Below are positions 46,401 to 58,507 of a DNA stretch of 64,000 bases, one piece after another. The notes beneath the pieces are model-generated. The model made no database searches, was not told where the DNA came from, and was given only the letters and a program-made list of their open reading frames with translations. Source of the stretch: Puccinia triticina. Lineage: Eukaryota; Basidiomycota; Pucciniomycetes; Pucciniales; Pucciniaceae. Each line of letters starts with the position of its first letter. The stretch's first letter is position 1. The stretch is taken from the NCBI RefSeq assembly GCF_026914185.1, contig NC_070574.1, positions 2,914,501 through 2,978,500 of the forward strand, in the 5' to 3' direction. Both the position numbers and the translations under genes were made by a program.

Positions 46401-49400
46401 TTGGGTGTCAAGGTTGAGGGCAAGCAGAGTGCATTCATTTTTTCAATCTGCTCTGCACAAAAAACTATGCATATTGAGTTGCCAAAATTCATGCCTGTAG
46501 CCTATGTATGTTATTCACATGAAGCCTTGCTGTGAATATTGGAAACTCAGTGTGTATAGTTTTGTGTGCAGAGGGACTTGCCAAAATTCATGCAAGTTGC
46601 TTGCCCTCCACTTTGAGTCCCACTTGTATCAATTTGTTTGACTGATATTTTGTACCAGGATTATATTGGCAATTAGCTGATGCAATAACTGGTTCCCCTT
46701 TGGGTCACTACATAGATACAATACACCAAATTGGAGGATCTGTGTATCACATACACAGATCCTCCAACTTTCACCACGGATGTTTGCTCAGCACTTGCGT
46801 GCAAGTGCCATCACCCCTCTCTTTAGGAACCCTTTAAGATCTCTTTAAGGACTTGGCTCCAAGTGATGTGTAATTTTGTGCTGAATTTTTGCTGAAGTTA
46901 TGCTGAATGTTTATGAAGTCATGTTGGAAAGGGTCTGATATCATATTGATACCAACTGCAACTTGACCGTATATATTACTTTAACTCTTTAAAAACATAT
47001 GTACAACCACACTGCAATGAATTGTCAACTGCTTGGCAGAAACAATGGTTTCTTCTATTGAAACTATATAATATATTTTGATTAATCATGGGTTTATACC
47101 AGGGGAGCTTTCTCAGCACTTGCATGCAATTTTAATTATTCAATGATTTCTTTTACCTTTTAAATTTCCTGGCGGAACCCTACTAAGGAGACAGTGAATG
47201 TTGTGAATTTGGACATTATCAAGGATGGCATTTCAAGGCTTGCTTGATGCAGTGGAGCATAGATTTTGGTTAATTGTTTATGTGGTTCCATTGTGTTTGT
47301 TGTGTGGCACTTGGTTTGCAATTAAAACAAAGTTGTGTTGCGTTGGTTCATTTGAGGGTGTTGGTCCCCGGTGATACAGATCTGGTGTTTGGATACCTAC
47401 CCGCTGATGGTGCTGAGCCTGGTAAAGGTGGTGTATGGGGTGCCAGTGATCATTTCCTGATTGGGAGCACAGCACAGGGGTGTGTTCCCTAATTCCATAA
47501 GAAATACATCAAGCATGTAGATCAACTTGATATATGATCTTGGAAAAGAGGATTCTGATAAAAACCTCTTCAGCAAAATTCCTGATGGATCTGTTTTCTA
47601 AAATAAATTCAAGTCTGAACACAAAGATTTGGTAGTAAATTTGAAACATTTGGATGTATTAAATATTTAACAGTGACTTTTTGGTGTGTCTTATCTAAAA
47701 TTAAATTCCTCTCTAACAGTTCTTTTGGATTAAATCTTCACTAGAGGCCAAGGCGGCTTCGCCGCTGCAAGCTGAAGGGTTTTGGTCTAGCAGCACATTG
47801 CAGATTATGTTTCCACAAATAGATTTGAGACTTGAGTTCTTCAAACTTAAGAAACTAACTCTGGCTTCAGATTGTAAGAGATCCTTATAAAGAAGGCCTG
47901 AATCAGGAGGGAGAATTGAAGGATTACATACCAACCAGAGACGGGAGAGTCTGGAGACTCAGAATTTCAAGATTAAACAGATTCTGATAAATCTTAAACA
48001 TTATTATTCATTAGCAAGTGTTTGCAGAAAGAATACTTGAGATAAAGACTAATGTGTCACACTCAAGGACCATTTTAGTTGATAACTGATCATGTATTGC
48101 TTGTAAGTACAAAAAAAGCTGATATATATAGTAAATAAATAAATTTTGAGCTGTGTTTGTACATAAATCATGCATTAGGGTGGAGAAGTGACAGGCCCAC
48201 TGTCACCCTGGTGGGGTATTTGACAAATTTTTAAATGACCAATAATATGGACACCCAAAGCATGTCTTCAAACTTCCCTGTTATCCAAGTTTATTAAAGA
48301 CACAGTTTTTCCAAAATCAAAAAAAAATAATATCAAGGGTTCCCCCTTACAATCATACAAAATGAGAAAAAAAAAACATCATGGGTTTCCCCATCAACAA
48401 AAGTTCAAAAAAAAAAAAAAAACAGGTTGGGTTTTCCCACTACAAAAACCAGGATACAAAAAAAGGGGGATTTTACATAAGAAAAATCGGATTTTATTGA
48501 CAAGTAAATCTCTACCAGCCTTCCAACATCAGCAAAGCTGTGCCCCCAGATAATCAAAACTTAACTGGTGGAAAAAGGGCCCATAGTTGGTTTTTAAATT
48601 TCCATGGGCAAACTCAGCTCATTCTCCACCCCATTATCCATATATATGTTCATGGCAGAAGAAGTAATAAATAAACCCAGATTTAAAAATGTATGGCTGT
48701 CAAAGGATGAGCAACTCAACAATGCACAGTGATGGATTAGAAGAGGACATGAAATGAAATAGTGTATTTCAACAATATTTCATATGGGGCAAAACATATG
48801 CCTATCAAAATCAATCAGCATTGAATTTTCTCCCTTGGTTTAGACTGCATTATTCAAACCAGGTTGGATTTTTATTTTCAAAAAGAAAGTTTTCAGTAAA
48901 GCAGGACCCTGTTCTCTCTGGGCTCAATTTTTTTGAAACATTTATCCAAATTTGCACAAAAACTGCAGATTTGGTTTGTTGAATCAGTCATGCCAAACTG
49001 GGAGATTTCCATTACAACTGAGCAGGAATATACATGAGAGGAAGAAAAATATGAAAAAGAGTCTTCCTGTTGAACATGAAACATCTCCACACATTGATAC
49101 AATGGAAGTTTAATACTACAGCTCAAGTACAGATGTTCATTGCAATAATTAGAGAGAAGAAAGGAAAATTAAAGAAAGCTGTGTGTGTGGCCTGGGCCTC
49201 CAGAATCTGCTCTTCAAGGGCCATGCCACTGGCGCTGAGGATGGAGGTGTGTCTCTGGGGGGCAATGTGGGTTATGGTGAGGGACAAAGCAACCAACCCG
49301 CATGATGGCCCCCCAGCCCCCAAACACACTAAGGATGTTCTCCACAGATGCGTAGCCGCGCGCTCATGTCAAGGCAAAAACCAGCCAGTACACATTGGTC

Positions 49401-51245
49401 TTAGCAACCTTGATGAGCTTACGCACAAAAAATTGTGTGGGGGGTGTTCCAGTAGACGGCCCAAGGCACTGATGCCTAGCTCCCGGGCCTCCTTGAGCTC
49501 TTTGGGTAAGTGGCCCAGGATTGCCCAAGAGCTATAGCAATGGTGACTGCTAGCAAACCTCCCTTTGGCAAGCAGGCCGGGCCTGGGAGTTTGAAGTCGA
49601 GGAAGTGGCAAAAAGCAATCTATGATGATCGGCCGGAGGGAGACAATTCAGTGGAGGTTTAGAGACCATACGCGTTGGTGACACAATGACTTCTTTGGGT
49701 TACGGGGCCCCTGTGGCGGGCAACGTGGCCGGACCAACACCGAGGTCGGCTGGAACTCTAAAGCCCACTCCATCTACCTTAGCTCGTGGTTTTTGGGAAG
49801 CCTTGAACGCTTTGGCCATTGTTTTGAAGGCTGATTTCAATAGTCTTGTGCCAAACAAATGAATCCACTCGGTACGGGTTTATAACTGCCAGCTATGAAC
49901 GATCTTTTCAGATAATTCCTTCCCATTTACTTTTTTTCTCTCTTTGCGGGCGACTTGCCTGCGCTCTTGGGCCCGGTGGCAAACAGTCCGTTTCTCAAGA
50001 ACAACCACAAGCCTCCGCCACCCTGTCTGAGGGAATGGTCAGGTATGTTGGGTTCACATTGATAGGGAGAGGTTTGGGGGGAAAGAGGAACCAACTGATA
50101 TCCAACTGCAGACTTGGCAACGCCGACGGTGGTCAACACAAGGACTCATAGCGGCCATCAAACCCCCTGCATGCCACCCTTATATAGAATGATGACGCAG
50201 ATCTTATATCAATGGGGTCAAGGGTGGGGCAAGCGTAGCCGACGACGCCAGGGGAGCTGCATAGAACTGAATGGAGCCTGAGACCGAGTCAGCCCGCCGA
50301 GCGCATGAACTCCGCTCGCGTTGTCCGCCGCCGCTTCCGCCCTGTTTGACACTTGGGAGAACGTTCTTTTGACTATGCCGTCCAGTGGAGGTTATGGCTG
50401 AACTTTCCCACCGGCAGATGCTATATTGGGTCTGCTTGAAATATTGAGTCAATGGCCTGCAAGCAATCAGCTCTGCAAGAATTTCAAGAGCCTCAACTGT
50501 AGTTTTCTTTGGCCAAAATCCAAACCTTGAGAAATTGAACATGTGAAGGAGCCTTTCCAAAAAAACACAGAAGATTGCACGGTTTTTCAGGAGCTTGGTA
50601 GAAAGAACAAATGAAAGAGGTGCAAGCAAAAAGATTACCATCAGGTTGCAAACATTCAGCATGCTTTATTACTCAAGGGAATTCAAGAAGAACAAAAGAT
50701 CACCTTGGTTAACAAGGTATCCCCATGATATTTTTTTCTTGCAAGGTGAATGCCTGATTCTTCAAGGTCAGCTGTTACGTGAACAGATCATAGCAAAAAT
50801 ATCACAAGGCTTAGATCTAATTGGGCAAAATGTTTCAAGGATGATAATAAGGCGACTGAAAACTTGGCACCAAAATCTATGCAAGGAAACAAGCTGTGAT
50901 TCAGTTTCAAAAAGCAACCTGCCAGAAGTGATCTAGTTCAGCATTTGTGAGATTTTCAAGGTCTGAATCAACATAGGGCATGACTTGTCTCTGCAAACCT
51001 ATAGGAAGAAGAACTGTATACGTCATGATGTTCACTTGGATTTGAGGAAATAATTTATGATCTAGGACTCAAAAATCTGGTTGTGATTGATTTATATGTT
51101 AGGTAGAAGAGGGAGTTTACGTGCAAGTTGATTTCAAATTCCAATTTCTCCTTTGATTGTGTCTGGCGGAATGGGGTTGTTGAATGGTGATGATGTTTCA
51201 AGATAGCACCAGGAAAATAAAATAGTCAGTTGATGACAAGTGACA
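46401..51245. other. long stretch without supported gene
   Basis: Mostly AT-rich intergenic sequence. Features of note are the Helitron-like hairpin and CTAGT on the minus strand at 47743-47775 and A-runs at 48325-48475. Between 49190 and 50660 the sequence is more GC-balanced and some minus-strand frames (for example HLPKELKEARELGISALGRL near 49490) look protein-like, but no domain, start or consistent exon set could be assigned. Confidence 0.4.
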
Positions 51246-51460
51246 TGTAGAGACTGTAAAATGAAGATGTGTCTGGTGAGAGTCGAACTCACGACCTCAG
51301 CTATGCTGAGACACATACTAGAGTGCTGCCTTTACCAGCTAGGCTACAGACGCTTGTGGCTGCCAGCTGGGTGGTTGGTTGGTAGTGCTCATGGGTCAAT
51401 CCGATAGCCCTCCATACTGTGGTGATACATCATGGTAGCAGACTAACAGACAACTCAACA
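51246..51460. repeat. 215-bp tRNA-like cassette, copy 1
   Basis: The unit runs from GTAGAGACTGTAAAATGAAG to ACAGACAACTCAACA and is repeated directly at 51668-51882. A third copy lies inverted at 60238-62367, split by a transposon. Confidence 0.85.
51268..51353 (-). tRNA. class II tRNA-like sequence, anticodon unclear (copy 1)
   Basis: Read on the minus strand: acceptor GCGTCTG/CAGACAC with one C-A mismatch, D-arm GCCT/AGGC, a long variable arm CTCAGC-ATA-GCTGAG and T-arm GTGAG TTCGACT CTCAC. The A-box (TAGCCTAGCTGG) and B-box (GTTCGACTC) match Pol III consensus. The anticodon arm is poor (GCAC/GTGT with an eight-base loop CTAGTA...), so neither Ser nor Leu can be assigned. It may be a pseudo-tRNA or a SINE head; TTTT follows at about 51257. 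Confidence 0.5.
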
Positions 51461-51667
51461 CCCCCCCTTGCTACATGATGGGAAGTGGGGATTGACCCCA
51501 AGAGAGAGTGGGAATGAGACCCAGGAAAGATGATCAGTGTAGGGATTGAACCCGTGATCTAGATGTAGGCTTATAGGGGTTTGTGTGGTCTTACAAGTAA
51601 GCATTCACAAATTCATCAAGTCTCTATTGTAAGCAAGTAGCGCTCAGGTAGCTCTGGGCTCATAACC

Positions 51668-51882
51668 TGTAGAGACTGTAAAATGAAGATGTGTCTGGTG
51701 AGAGTCGAACTCACGACCTCAGCTATGCTGAGACACATACTAGAGTGCTGCCTTTACCAACTAGGCTACAGACGCTTGTGGCTGCCAGCTGGGTGGTTGG
51801 TTGGTAGTGCTCATGGGTCAATCCGACAGCCCTCCATACTGTGGTGATACATCATGGTAGCAGACTAACAGACAACTCAACA
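51668..51882. repeat. 215-bp tRNA-like cassette, copy 2
   Basis: Nearly identical to 51246-51460, in direct orientation. Immediately to its right begins the truncated CACCAGG-type element. Confidence 0.85.
51690..51775 (-). tRNA. class II tRNA-like sequence, anticodon unclear (copy 2)
   Basis: Same as 51268-51353 apart from one base in the D-loop (AGTTGG for AGCTGG). Confidence 0.5.
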
Positions 51883-52340
51883 TGACATTACACCAGCTCC
51901 AGCCAGCTACTAACCATCTATCCATATCTATCCACTATCTACCCCCATCTCCCAACCATCTCCTCACCTTCCAAAATTTACCAAGGAGGTCCTGTTGAGT
52001 TTTTGATGAGCCCAACTGATCCTCAGTTCTGTCCAGCTGATACTCAGCTTTGGTACCCAGCTCATACTCAGCTTTTCTGCCCAGCTCATACTCAACTTTT
52101 TCACGCAGCTCACTCTCAGAATTGCAATAAAGACTTTTGATCAGTACTTGCCCAGGTGATCCTCAGCTTTGTACTAGTCCTGGCGCAGCTGATGCTCAGC
52201 TTTGTACCAGTCCTTGCTCAACCTTCTCCTAGTCCTGTAGATGTGCTGGTGGAGAGGAGCAGCATTGGAGTAGTGTTGGAGCTGAAAACAAAGCTGTGTC
52301 ATGTCACTTGCCATCAGGTGACTAATTTTTTTTCCTGGTG
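51883..52340. mobile_element. truncated CACCAGG-type element
   Basis: Its right end, CACTTGCCATCAGGTGACTA followed by a T-run and CCTGGTG, matches the inverse of the left ends at 58508 and 60380. The interior repeats CTCAGCTTTGTACCAG. The left terminus is missing; it joins directly to the tRNA-like cassette. Confidence 0.6.
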
Positions 52341-53249
52341 TATAGTATCTTTTATTATCTGGCTGGTAGTGGCTGAGCCCATGTTCAAATTGAAGCAGAC
52401 CATTTGAAAATTTCAATAGTTAAGTTCCAAAGAGTAGTTATTTGAGAATGATGTAGAAGTTGTGAATTTGTGTATTTCCAATCCCCAATTCAACCCATTT
52501 GAAATTATCTGGGATGTGAGATTCCTCTTCTAATTTATTGGCAAAAATCAGCCTTGGATATGAGGTGGAGTGGCTGTCCCATTGGCTGGCTGATTGTTGA
52601 AATGACAATGTAGAAAATTACACCCTTGGAAACTGGTGGCGTAGCCACCTTGGAATATAGTTGTGAATTGTATTTGTGCTCTGTAACTGGCTCCCTGAAG
52701 TAAATTTTCCAAATTTTCTTTTTTTTGGTAGGGATTTAAGGGCAAGCCATGCACGAGTGAATTGGGGCATGTTGAATCACCCTGAATTCCAACTTCCACT
52801 GCACATGGAGCTCTCTGAAGGAGAATGTGGATCAATTCAATTCAGAATGAGAATTCATGATTTTTGAGATACTGAAGGCGTAAATTTGGAATCCTTAAGT
52901 TGTTGTGTAGTGAATTAGATGCCAAGTTTATAAAATAACTGTCTTTCTGGAAGGATCACATTTTGTTCACATTTTTTCTGGTTTACTGCACCATTTTTGT
53001 CTCCCTGGTTCAAGAAAGATTTTTCAAATAAATAAAAAAAGTAACATTCTGATTTACAATCAACATTGATCCAAATATTTGATTCTAAACTACTGTTGAT
53101 TGGTCTGGAATTTGGGAATTTCTGTCTTCCCAAGTTGTGTTACTATTTTTTTCCCCTTCATACTTCTTTCTATTTTAAAAATAGAGTGATTGAATTCATT
53201 TTTGAATTAAATTTTTGGCTTCTTTTGGTTTTGAATCTTCTGAGTTGAA
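52341..53249. other. AT-rich spacer
   Basis: No gene supported. A small hairpin GGTGGCGTAGCCACC lies near 52630. Confidence 0.35.
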
Positions 53250-54380
53250 TTGATCTCAATGACCAGTCTGTACCGGTCATTGAGGGGGGAGCACTTGGTC
53301 ATTGAGTGGGGTACACATGTACTCCACTTGATAGCCATTGAGTGGCATTAAACCCCAGTATGCCACTCAATGGCTGGTCATCGAGTGGCCTGCGGAGGAC
53401 TCAATGGCTGATCATCATTTGTGGAGTACACACCCCAGTTGATCGCCTGTCATTGGGTGGGATACATACTCCGCTTGATTGCCATTCATCAAGCAGAGTG
53501 TGTACTCCACCCAGTGGTCGGCCATTGATTGGAGTGTTCTGAGGGGGCATGATGCGCCGTAGTGCCCCCCGGTGATCCCCGTTGTCACACAAACGTACGG
53601 GCGTACGTTGGTGTGACACACAGGAGTCACACCTCCCCTTGATGACCGGTCTGTACCGGTCATCAAGAGGTGGAAGTCCCCTTGATGACCAGTCAGTGCC
53701 GGTCATCGAGGGGAGGTGTTACTCCTCTCGATGACCGGTCTGTACCGGTCATCGAGAGGTGGAAGTCTCCTTAATGACCGGCACAGACTGGTCATTGAGG
53801 GTAGGTTTTACTCCTCTCGATGACCTGGACAGATTGGTCATCAAGGGGAGAGAGGAGTAACACCTCCTCCTGATGACCGGTCTGTACCGGTCAGGGGAGG
53901 TGTTATTCCTCTTGATGACCGGTACAGACCGGTCATTGAGGGGAGATGTACTCCACTCAATGACCCGTACAGACCGGTCATTGGGGGGAATTATTCCTCT
54001 CAATGAACGGCACAGACCAGTCATTGAGGGGACTTCCACCTCTCAATGACCGGAACAGACCGGTCATCAAGGGGACTTCCACCTCTCGATGACCGGAACA
54101 GACCGGTCATCAAGGGGACTTCCACCTCTCAATGACCGGCACTGACTGGTCATCAAGGGCACTTCCACCTCTTGATGACCGGTACAGACCAGTCATCAAG
54201 AGGTGTGAGTCCCCTCAATGACCGGTACAGACCGATCATTGAGAGGTGGTGAGTCCCATCAATGAGTGGTCTGTACCGGTCATTTGGGGGAATCACACCT
54301 CTCAATGACCGGTGTGTAAGGTCATTGAGAGGAGTATTTCCCCCAATGACTGGCACGGACCAGTCATCAAGAGGAGATGT
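53250..54380. repeat. tandem array of about 44-bp double-palindrome units (array E)
   Basis: More than 20 units alternate GATGACCGGTCTGTACCGGT-type palindromes with GAGGGGAGGTGTTACTCCTC-type palindromes. Units drift (CAATGACC, GTACAGACC) yet keep self-complementarity. Another palindrome, ACGTACGGGCGTACGT, lies near 53594. I found no transposon ends around it. Confidence 0.85.
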
Positions 54381-55476
54381 GGATTATGTGGATCCACTCA
54401 AATTGAGATGTATTTTTGCACCCTTGGTGTACCAGTGATCAAGAGGTGTCAGCTGGCATCCAGTGGGTGTGTACATAGCCCACGGGATGGCCAGACAGGG
54501 TGTGTGGTATGTATACCCTGCTTGACTGGGGTTCAAGTATATGTACTCCAGCTCTGGCTGGAGTTCCCAGCTCTGCACTCCCCTTTTGGGGAGGAAAAAT
54601 ATCATGAATGGACTGGGGATATGCACTCCAATCTTATGGAGTGAGACTCACGGGCACTCATTACATTTGCCGGCCACTGGAGTTCTTCATGGTGCACTTG
54701 AAAGACTGAGTCCCCGGTTCTGCACTCTAGCGGACTTGGAGTATTCCACTCTGTACTCCAACAATTGTTGAAGTGCACACTCCATACACTCATTTTTGGA
54801 GTGCTTTTGGGATTTTTTTGGAGTGCATTTAGGCTGACCAAAAATAAAATAAAAACATGCATCAGAGCAATCTACAGGGTATGGGTATACACAGAGGTAA
54901 AAAATCAGGTCAAAACATTCATATATTTGGTCAACATCGTGAATTGAGTCCACCTGATCATGGTTGGGCTTAGTTTCAGTATAGGAATGGTGTATGTTCT
55001 ACATGTACCTTCCACAATACATCTCATATAATTCCAGTTAGCATCCGGTTAGATTGCACCTGACATTAACCATTCTTTGAACCAAGATCAGACCAAAATC
55101 AAACCAACTTCGAACCAGTATCTAACCAGAATCGGACCAAATGTCGGCATGAATTGTGCAAAGGCACTCGCAAACAGGTGCTGAGCAAACGTCCGTGGTG
55201 TTTGGCAGAGACTGATATTTATTGGCACATATGAGTTAGATTGGGCCCAAAAATGAAAAGGAGAAGCTCCTCTGTTGTTGTGGGGCAAGTTCCCCGGCCA
55301 TTCTTGGGCCTGGTCCACCAAATATGAGGATTTCCACCACTTTAATTCACTATTCCAAGTAAATAGAAATCAAACAATATCTTTTGTAATTTTATATTTT
55401 ATGGGCTGTCACCCCTGATTAAAGGTGGCACTTCACACCCAGTTACCTTTCAACAGGTGCAGGTACCTGTGATAAA
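54381..55476. other. spacer without supported gene
   Basis: ACTCCA/TGGAGT repeats are scattered between 54540 and 54830; otherwise AT-rich sequence. Confidence 0.35.
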
Positions 55477-55589
55477 CACCATGAAAAAAACTCAAGAAAC
55501 TGCTGCCAGTTGACATGCAATATTACAAATGCGCGTTTGTAATATTGCATGTCAACTGGCAGCAGTTTCTTGAGTTTTTTTTCACAGTG
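55477..55589. mobile_element. 113-bp CACTA-like foldback element, TSD AAA
   Basis: The ends are CACCATGAAAAAAACTC and GAGTTTTTTTTCACAGTG; the arms (about 54 bp) are almost perfectly complementary, with a GCGC centre. AAA flanks both sides. Confidence 0.75.
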
Positions 55590-55739
55590 AAATATGCAAG
55601 AATCTTCAGGGCCATAGCAGGCGGGTACCCGCAAGTGTGCACCCTTTTTTTGGTGGCAGGAGGCACAAACTGCATTTCAGACTGGCATGCTCAGAGTACG
55701 CAAAAACAACTAACCATGTATTGGCTACCAACTACTTAT

Positions 55740-55986
55740 CACTGCAAAAAAAACTTGGTCAACTGCTTGCAGTTGACACGCAGGATACTTGAGTCAAGCT
55801 GCCATTGTAACTCCACCTGGATGCACAAGTGCCTTTGTTGGCACAGTCACTGTGCAAGGTGCCCAGTGACTGTGCATTGAAGCTTGGGTTGAGTCAAACC
55901 TTGAGTAAGGCTGGTGTAACACCACAAGCTTTCTCAGAGTTACCACATGTCAACTGCTCACAGTTGACACGGTTTTTTTTGCAGTG
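55740..55986. mobile_element. CACTA-like MITE, copy 2 (247 bp), TSD TAT
   Basis: Same family and same length as 29283-29529. The ends are CACTGCAAAAAAAAC and GTTTTTTTTGCAGTG, flanked by TAT on both sides (55737-55739 and 55987-55989). Confidence 0.85.
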
Positions 55987-56469
55987 TATCCTTCTCTTTT
56001 TTTCCTGTTCAATTTTTACTTATGTAATGAGCCCTTTTGGGTCTTGCCATTTGTTTAGGAGAAAGCCACCGCCATCCCATGAGTGACCAATGACTCACTG
56101 AGCCGGTGTTTTTGGAGGGAAAAGTAATCCCTTCTGAAGCTGAAAGCTTGCTCCACATCCAGGGTTTTTGCTGTTTTACCAGCAGGGTTGTTTGTTAGTA
56201 CAACAATTGAATCAAAAAGAAGAGAAAAAATTTGTACCAGGGCAGATCAAAACATCAAGCGCCATCTGAAGAAGGCCCCCATGATCCAGCACGTAGCTAT
56301 TGTATCCACCATTTGTGGGGGTTGACTGGCCTTCCTTCTTCATCCACAGTGTCAGCAACAACCCTCCTGCAAGCCATATGTGAAGCGGGTTGCTTGGCAT
56401 GCTTGCTCCGCAGGCCACTGAAACCCCAATCATACCTGCAAGGATTCACATCTGCCTGCCGAGCCTACT

Positions 56470-56700
56470 CCACGAAAGCCCCTTGGCGAGCAGGTGTACG
56501 TGGCGAGCAGTTAAACACCTCTTGGCGAGCAGGCATATAAATCCCTGCTCGCCGAGAGCCCCTTGGCGGGCAGGTGTACGTACCTGCTTGCCAAGAGCCC
56601 CTTGAGGGGGCTGTGCATCACCAGGAAAACAATATAGTAACTTGATGGCAAGTGACATGATGCAGCTTTGGTTTCTGCTCCAGCGCTTCTCCAAGTCTGT
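56470..56700. mobile_element. fragment of CACCAGG-type element and GGCGAGCAGG units
   Basis: TTGGCGAGCAGG/CCTGCTCGCCGAG units at 56470-56605 resemble array F. They are followed at 56615 by CACCAGGAAAAC and the GGCAAGTGACATGATGCAGC block typical of this family's left end. No right end was found. Confidence 0.5.
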
Positions 56701-57329
56701 TCCACCAGCACTTGTGTTTCATTCACCACTCCAAAGGATTAACCGGATTGCCATTTTCAAGGATAAGTGCTCTGTTGAGCCACATATCAAATGGGTCACA
56801 CAAGTTTTTGCTGTCTTGGGCAGCAGCAGCAGATTCCAGGCCAGCAAGCATTGAAGTCCTGGGATGTCAAATGCATGGTCATATTTTTCAGTTTTTAAAC
56901 AAAAAAAAGTTGGATCAGATAACTTACCTTGGAGCTTGGAGTTGGTGTAGTAGTGGTAGGCATCACTTGGGGCTTGTAATGCAAGACCCACATGTTGCGT
57001 GCAAGTTGGATAGCTTCAGCTATCCACTCTGGTTCCCAGTTGGTGAGCTTGAAGTACTTTTCCCTAAAGGATTGGTGGAGCACTGGGATTGAACATAAAT
57101 TCAGTAATCAGGACGAGAAAAAATGAACGGGAAAAACCCTAAAAATGGCAATCCTGTAAAGCAGAGAGGAATCAGTCAAGCTGTAATATTTGTTCATCTT
57201 CTTCAAGCCAACTCAACAAGCATTCCTCAATGCCGGAGGATATTTGATGTTTGTGATGGCTCTGGATAAATGTTTGATGATTTGATTGATGAATAAGACT
57301 ATGTTCAACAATCAAGCCAAGCCTGCAAC

Positions 57330-57972
57330 TAGAGATGGCCCCGAAAAACACGTCGCGGGTACCTGCTATCCGCTGGCGGGTACCCGCCAGCGTGTGCGTG
57401 TTTGGGTGCGGATGCTGGATTTCTGGGAGAAATCAAGCGGTTACCCGGGTATTCTAGCGGGTACCCGCTCTTGTTTAGGCAGGTGGCGGCTGCCACAACG
57501 ACCGGAAGGACTGGGAAGGCCTTCCTTCCGGTTGAAGGGGTTCTGTAATCCTTTTGACCGGAACTTGAAGGAATACTTCCGGTCGAAGAGGTTTTGTAAC
57601 CTCTTTGACTGGAAGGAGGCAAAACCTCTTCGACTGGAAGGAATCCTTCCGGTCAAAGGGGTTACAGAACCTCTTTGACTGGAAGGCCTTTCCAGTCAAA
57701 GAGGTTTTGTAACCTCTTCAAAGTCCTTTCAGTCAAAGAGGTTACAAAACCTCTTCAAGCGGAAGGATCCCTTCCAGTCAAAGAGGTTTTGCAACCTCTT
57801 CAATAGGAAGGAATCCTTCCGGTCAATTTTGAGGGGCAGGTACCCGCCGGTACCTAAATGGGTACCTGCAGGTACCCGCTCTGACTGCCCCAGGCGGTGC
57901 GTGTGCGGGTGCGGGTGTCAAAATTTTGGCAAAAAAGCTGGCAGGTACCCGGGTTCACAGGGGCCATCTCTA
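57330..57972. mobile_element. hAT-like non-autonomous element, 8-bp TSD CCTGCAAC
   Basis: The ends are TAGAGATGGCCCC and GGGGCCATCTCTA, flanked by a perfect CCTGCAAC (57322-57329 and 57973-57980). GCGGGTACCCGC-type subterminal palindromes lie on both sides, and an array fills 57500-57830. Length is 643 bp, with no coding capacity. Confidence 0.9.
57500..57830. repeat. tandem array of about 45-bp double-palindrome units (array G)
   Basis: GACCGGAAGGAATCCTTCC-type palindromes alternate with AAGAGGTTTTGCAACCTCTT-type palindromes, about seven units. Confidence 0.85.
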
Positions 57973-57980
57973 CCTGCAAC

Positions 57981-58507
57981 CAATATTTGCAAGGTGATTC
58001 TGTAGAAAAGATTGAGTATATTGAGAAAATTGCAAGCCAAGGCAAAGTTGGATTGGTCCACGTAATACTTGCAATCAACACCATATCTTTTATCGCGCTG
58101 CCATACCAGACTTGCAAAGAGATGGCTTGGTTAGCCAATTAACATTGTTTGATTAATTAATCCAAGGGAAAAATATACTTAAATTGCACTGCAGCTTCAC
58201 ATCTGATTACACTTTTGAGTTGAGCACTGGTTGAATTCCATTGAGTACGTAAATCCCTTTCAATGTTGTGCAAGGTGGCACACCCTTTTTCCTGACAGAT
58301 ATTGATGAATTTGGCTTTTGAATTTGAGGAGAATCTCAGTTTCTTTGCAATTGCACAAAACTTGGCAAAATTATGCAAATCAGTCAAACACATTTCTCAT
58401 GAGATAGAGAACTGAAATTTGGCTTAACTCAATCTAGCAAGATAAGTGAGCAAATATCTTACTGAAGTCCTCCATACAAGTGCATAGTAACCATTGAACA
58501 GCCCCTA
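57981..58507. other. spacer without supported gene
   Basis: Nothing beyond short frames is seen; the last three bases (CTA) are a target duplication. Confidence 0.35.

Noticed and set aside
51540..51600. GGGATTGAACCC as part of another tRNA gene between the two cassettes
   Set aside because: Only the B-box is present; no acceptor, D-arm or anticodon stem can be formed.
53250..54380. Regularly spaced palindromic repeats suggesting a CRISPR-like array
   Set aside because: The units are contiguous, with both blocks repeated; there are no unique spacers and no cas genes, and the genes nearby are eukaryotic.
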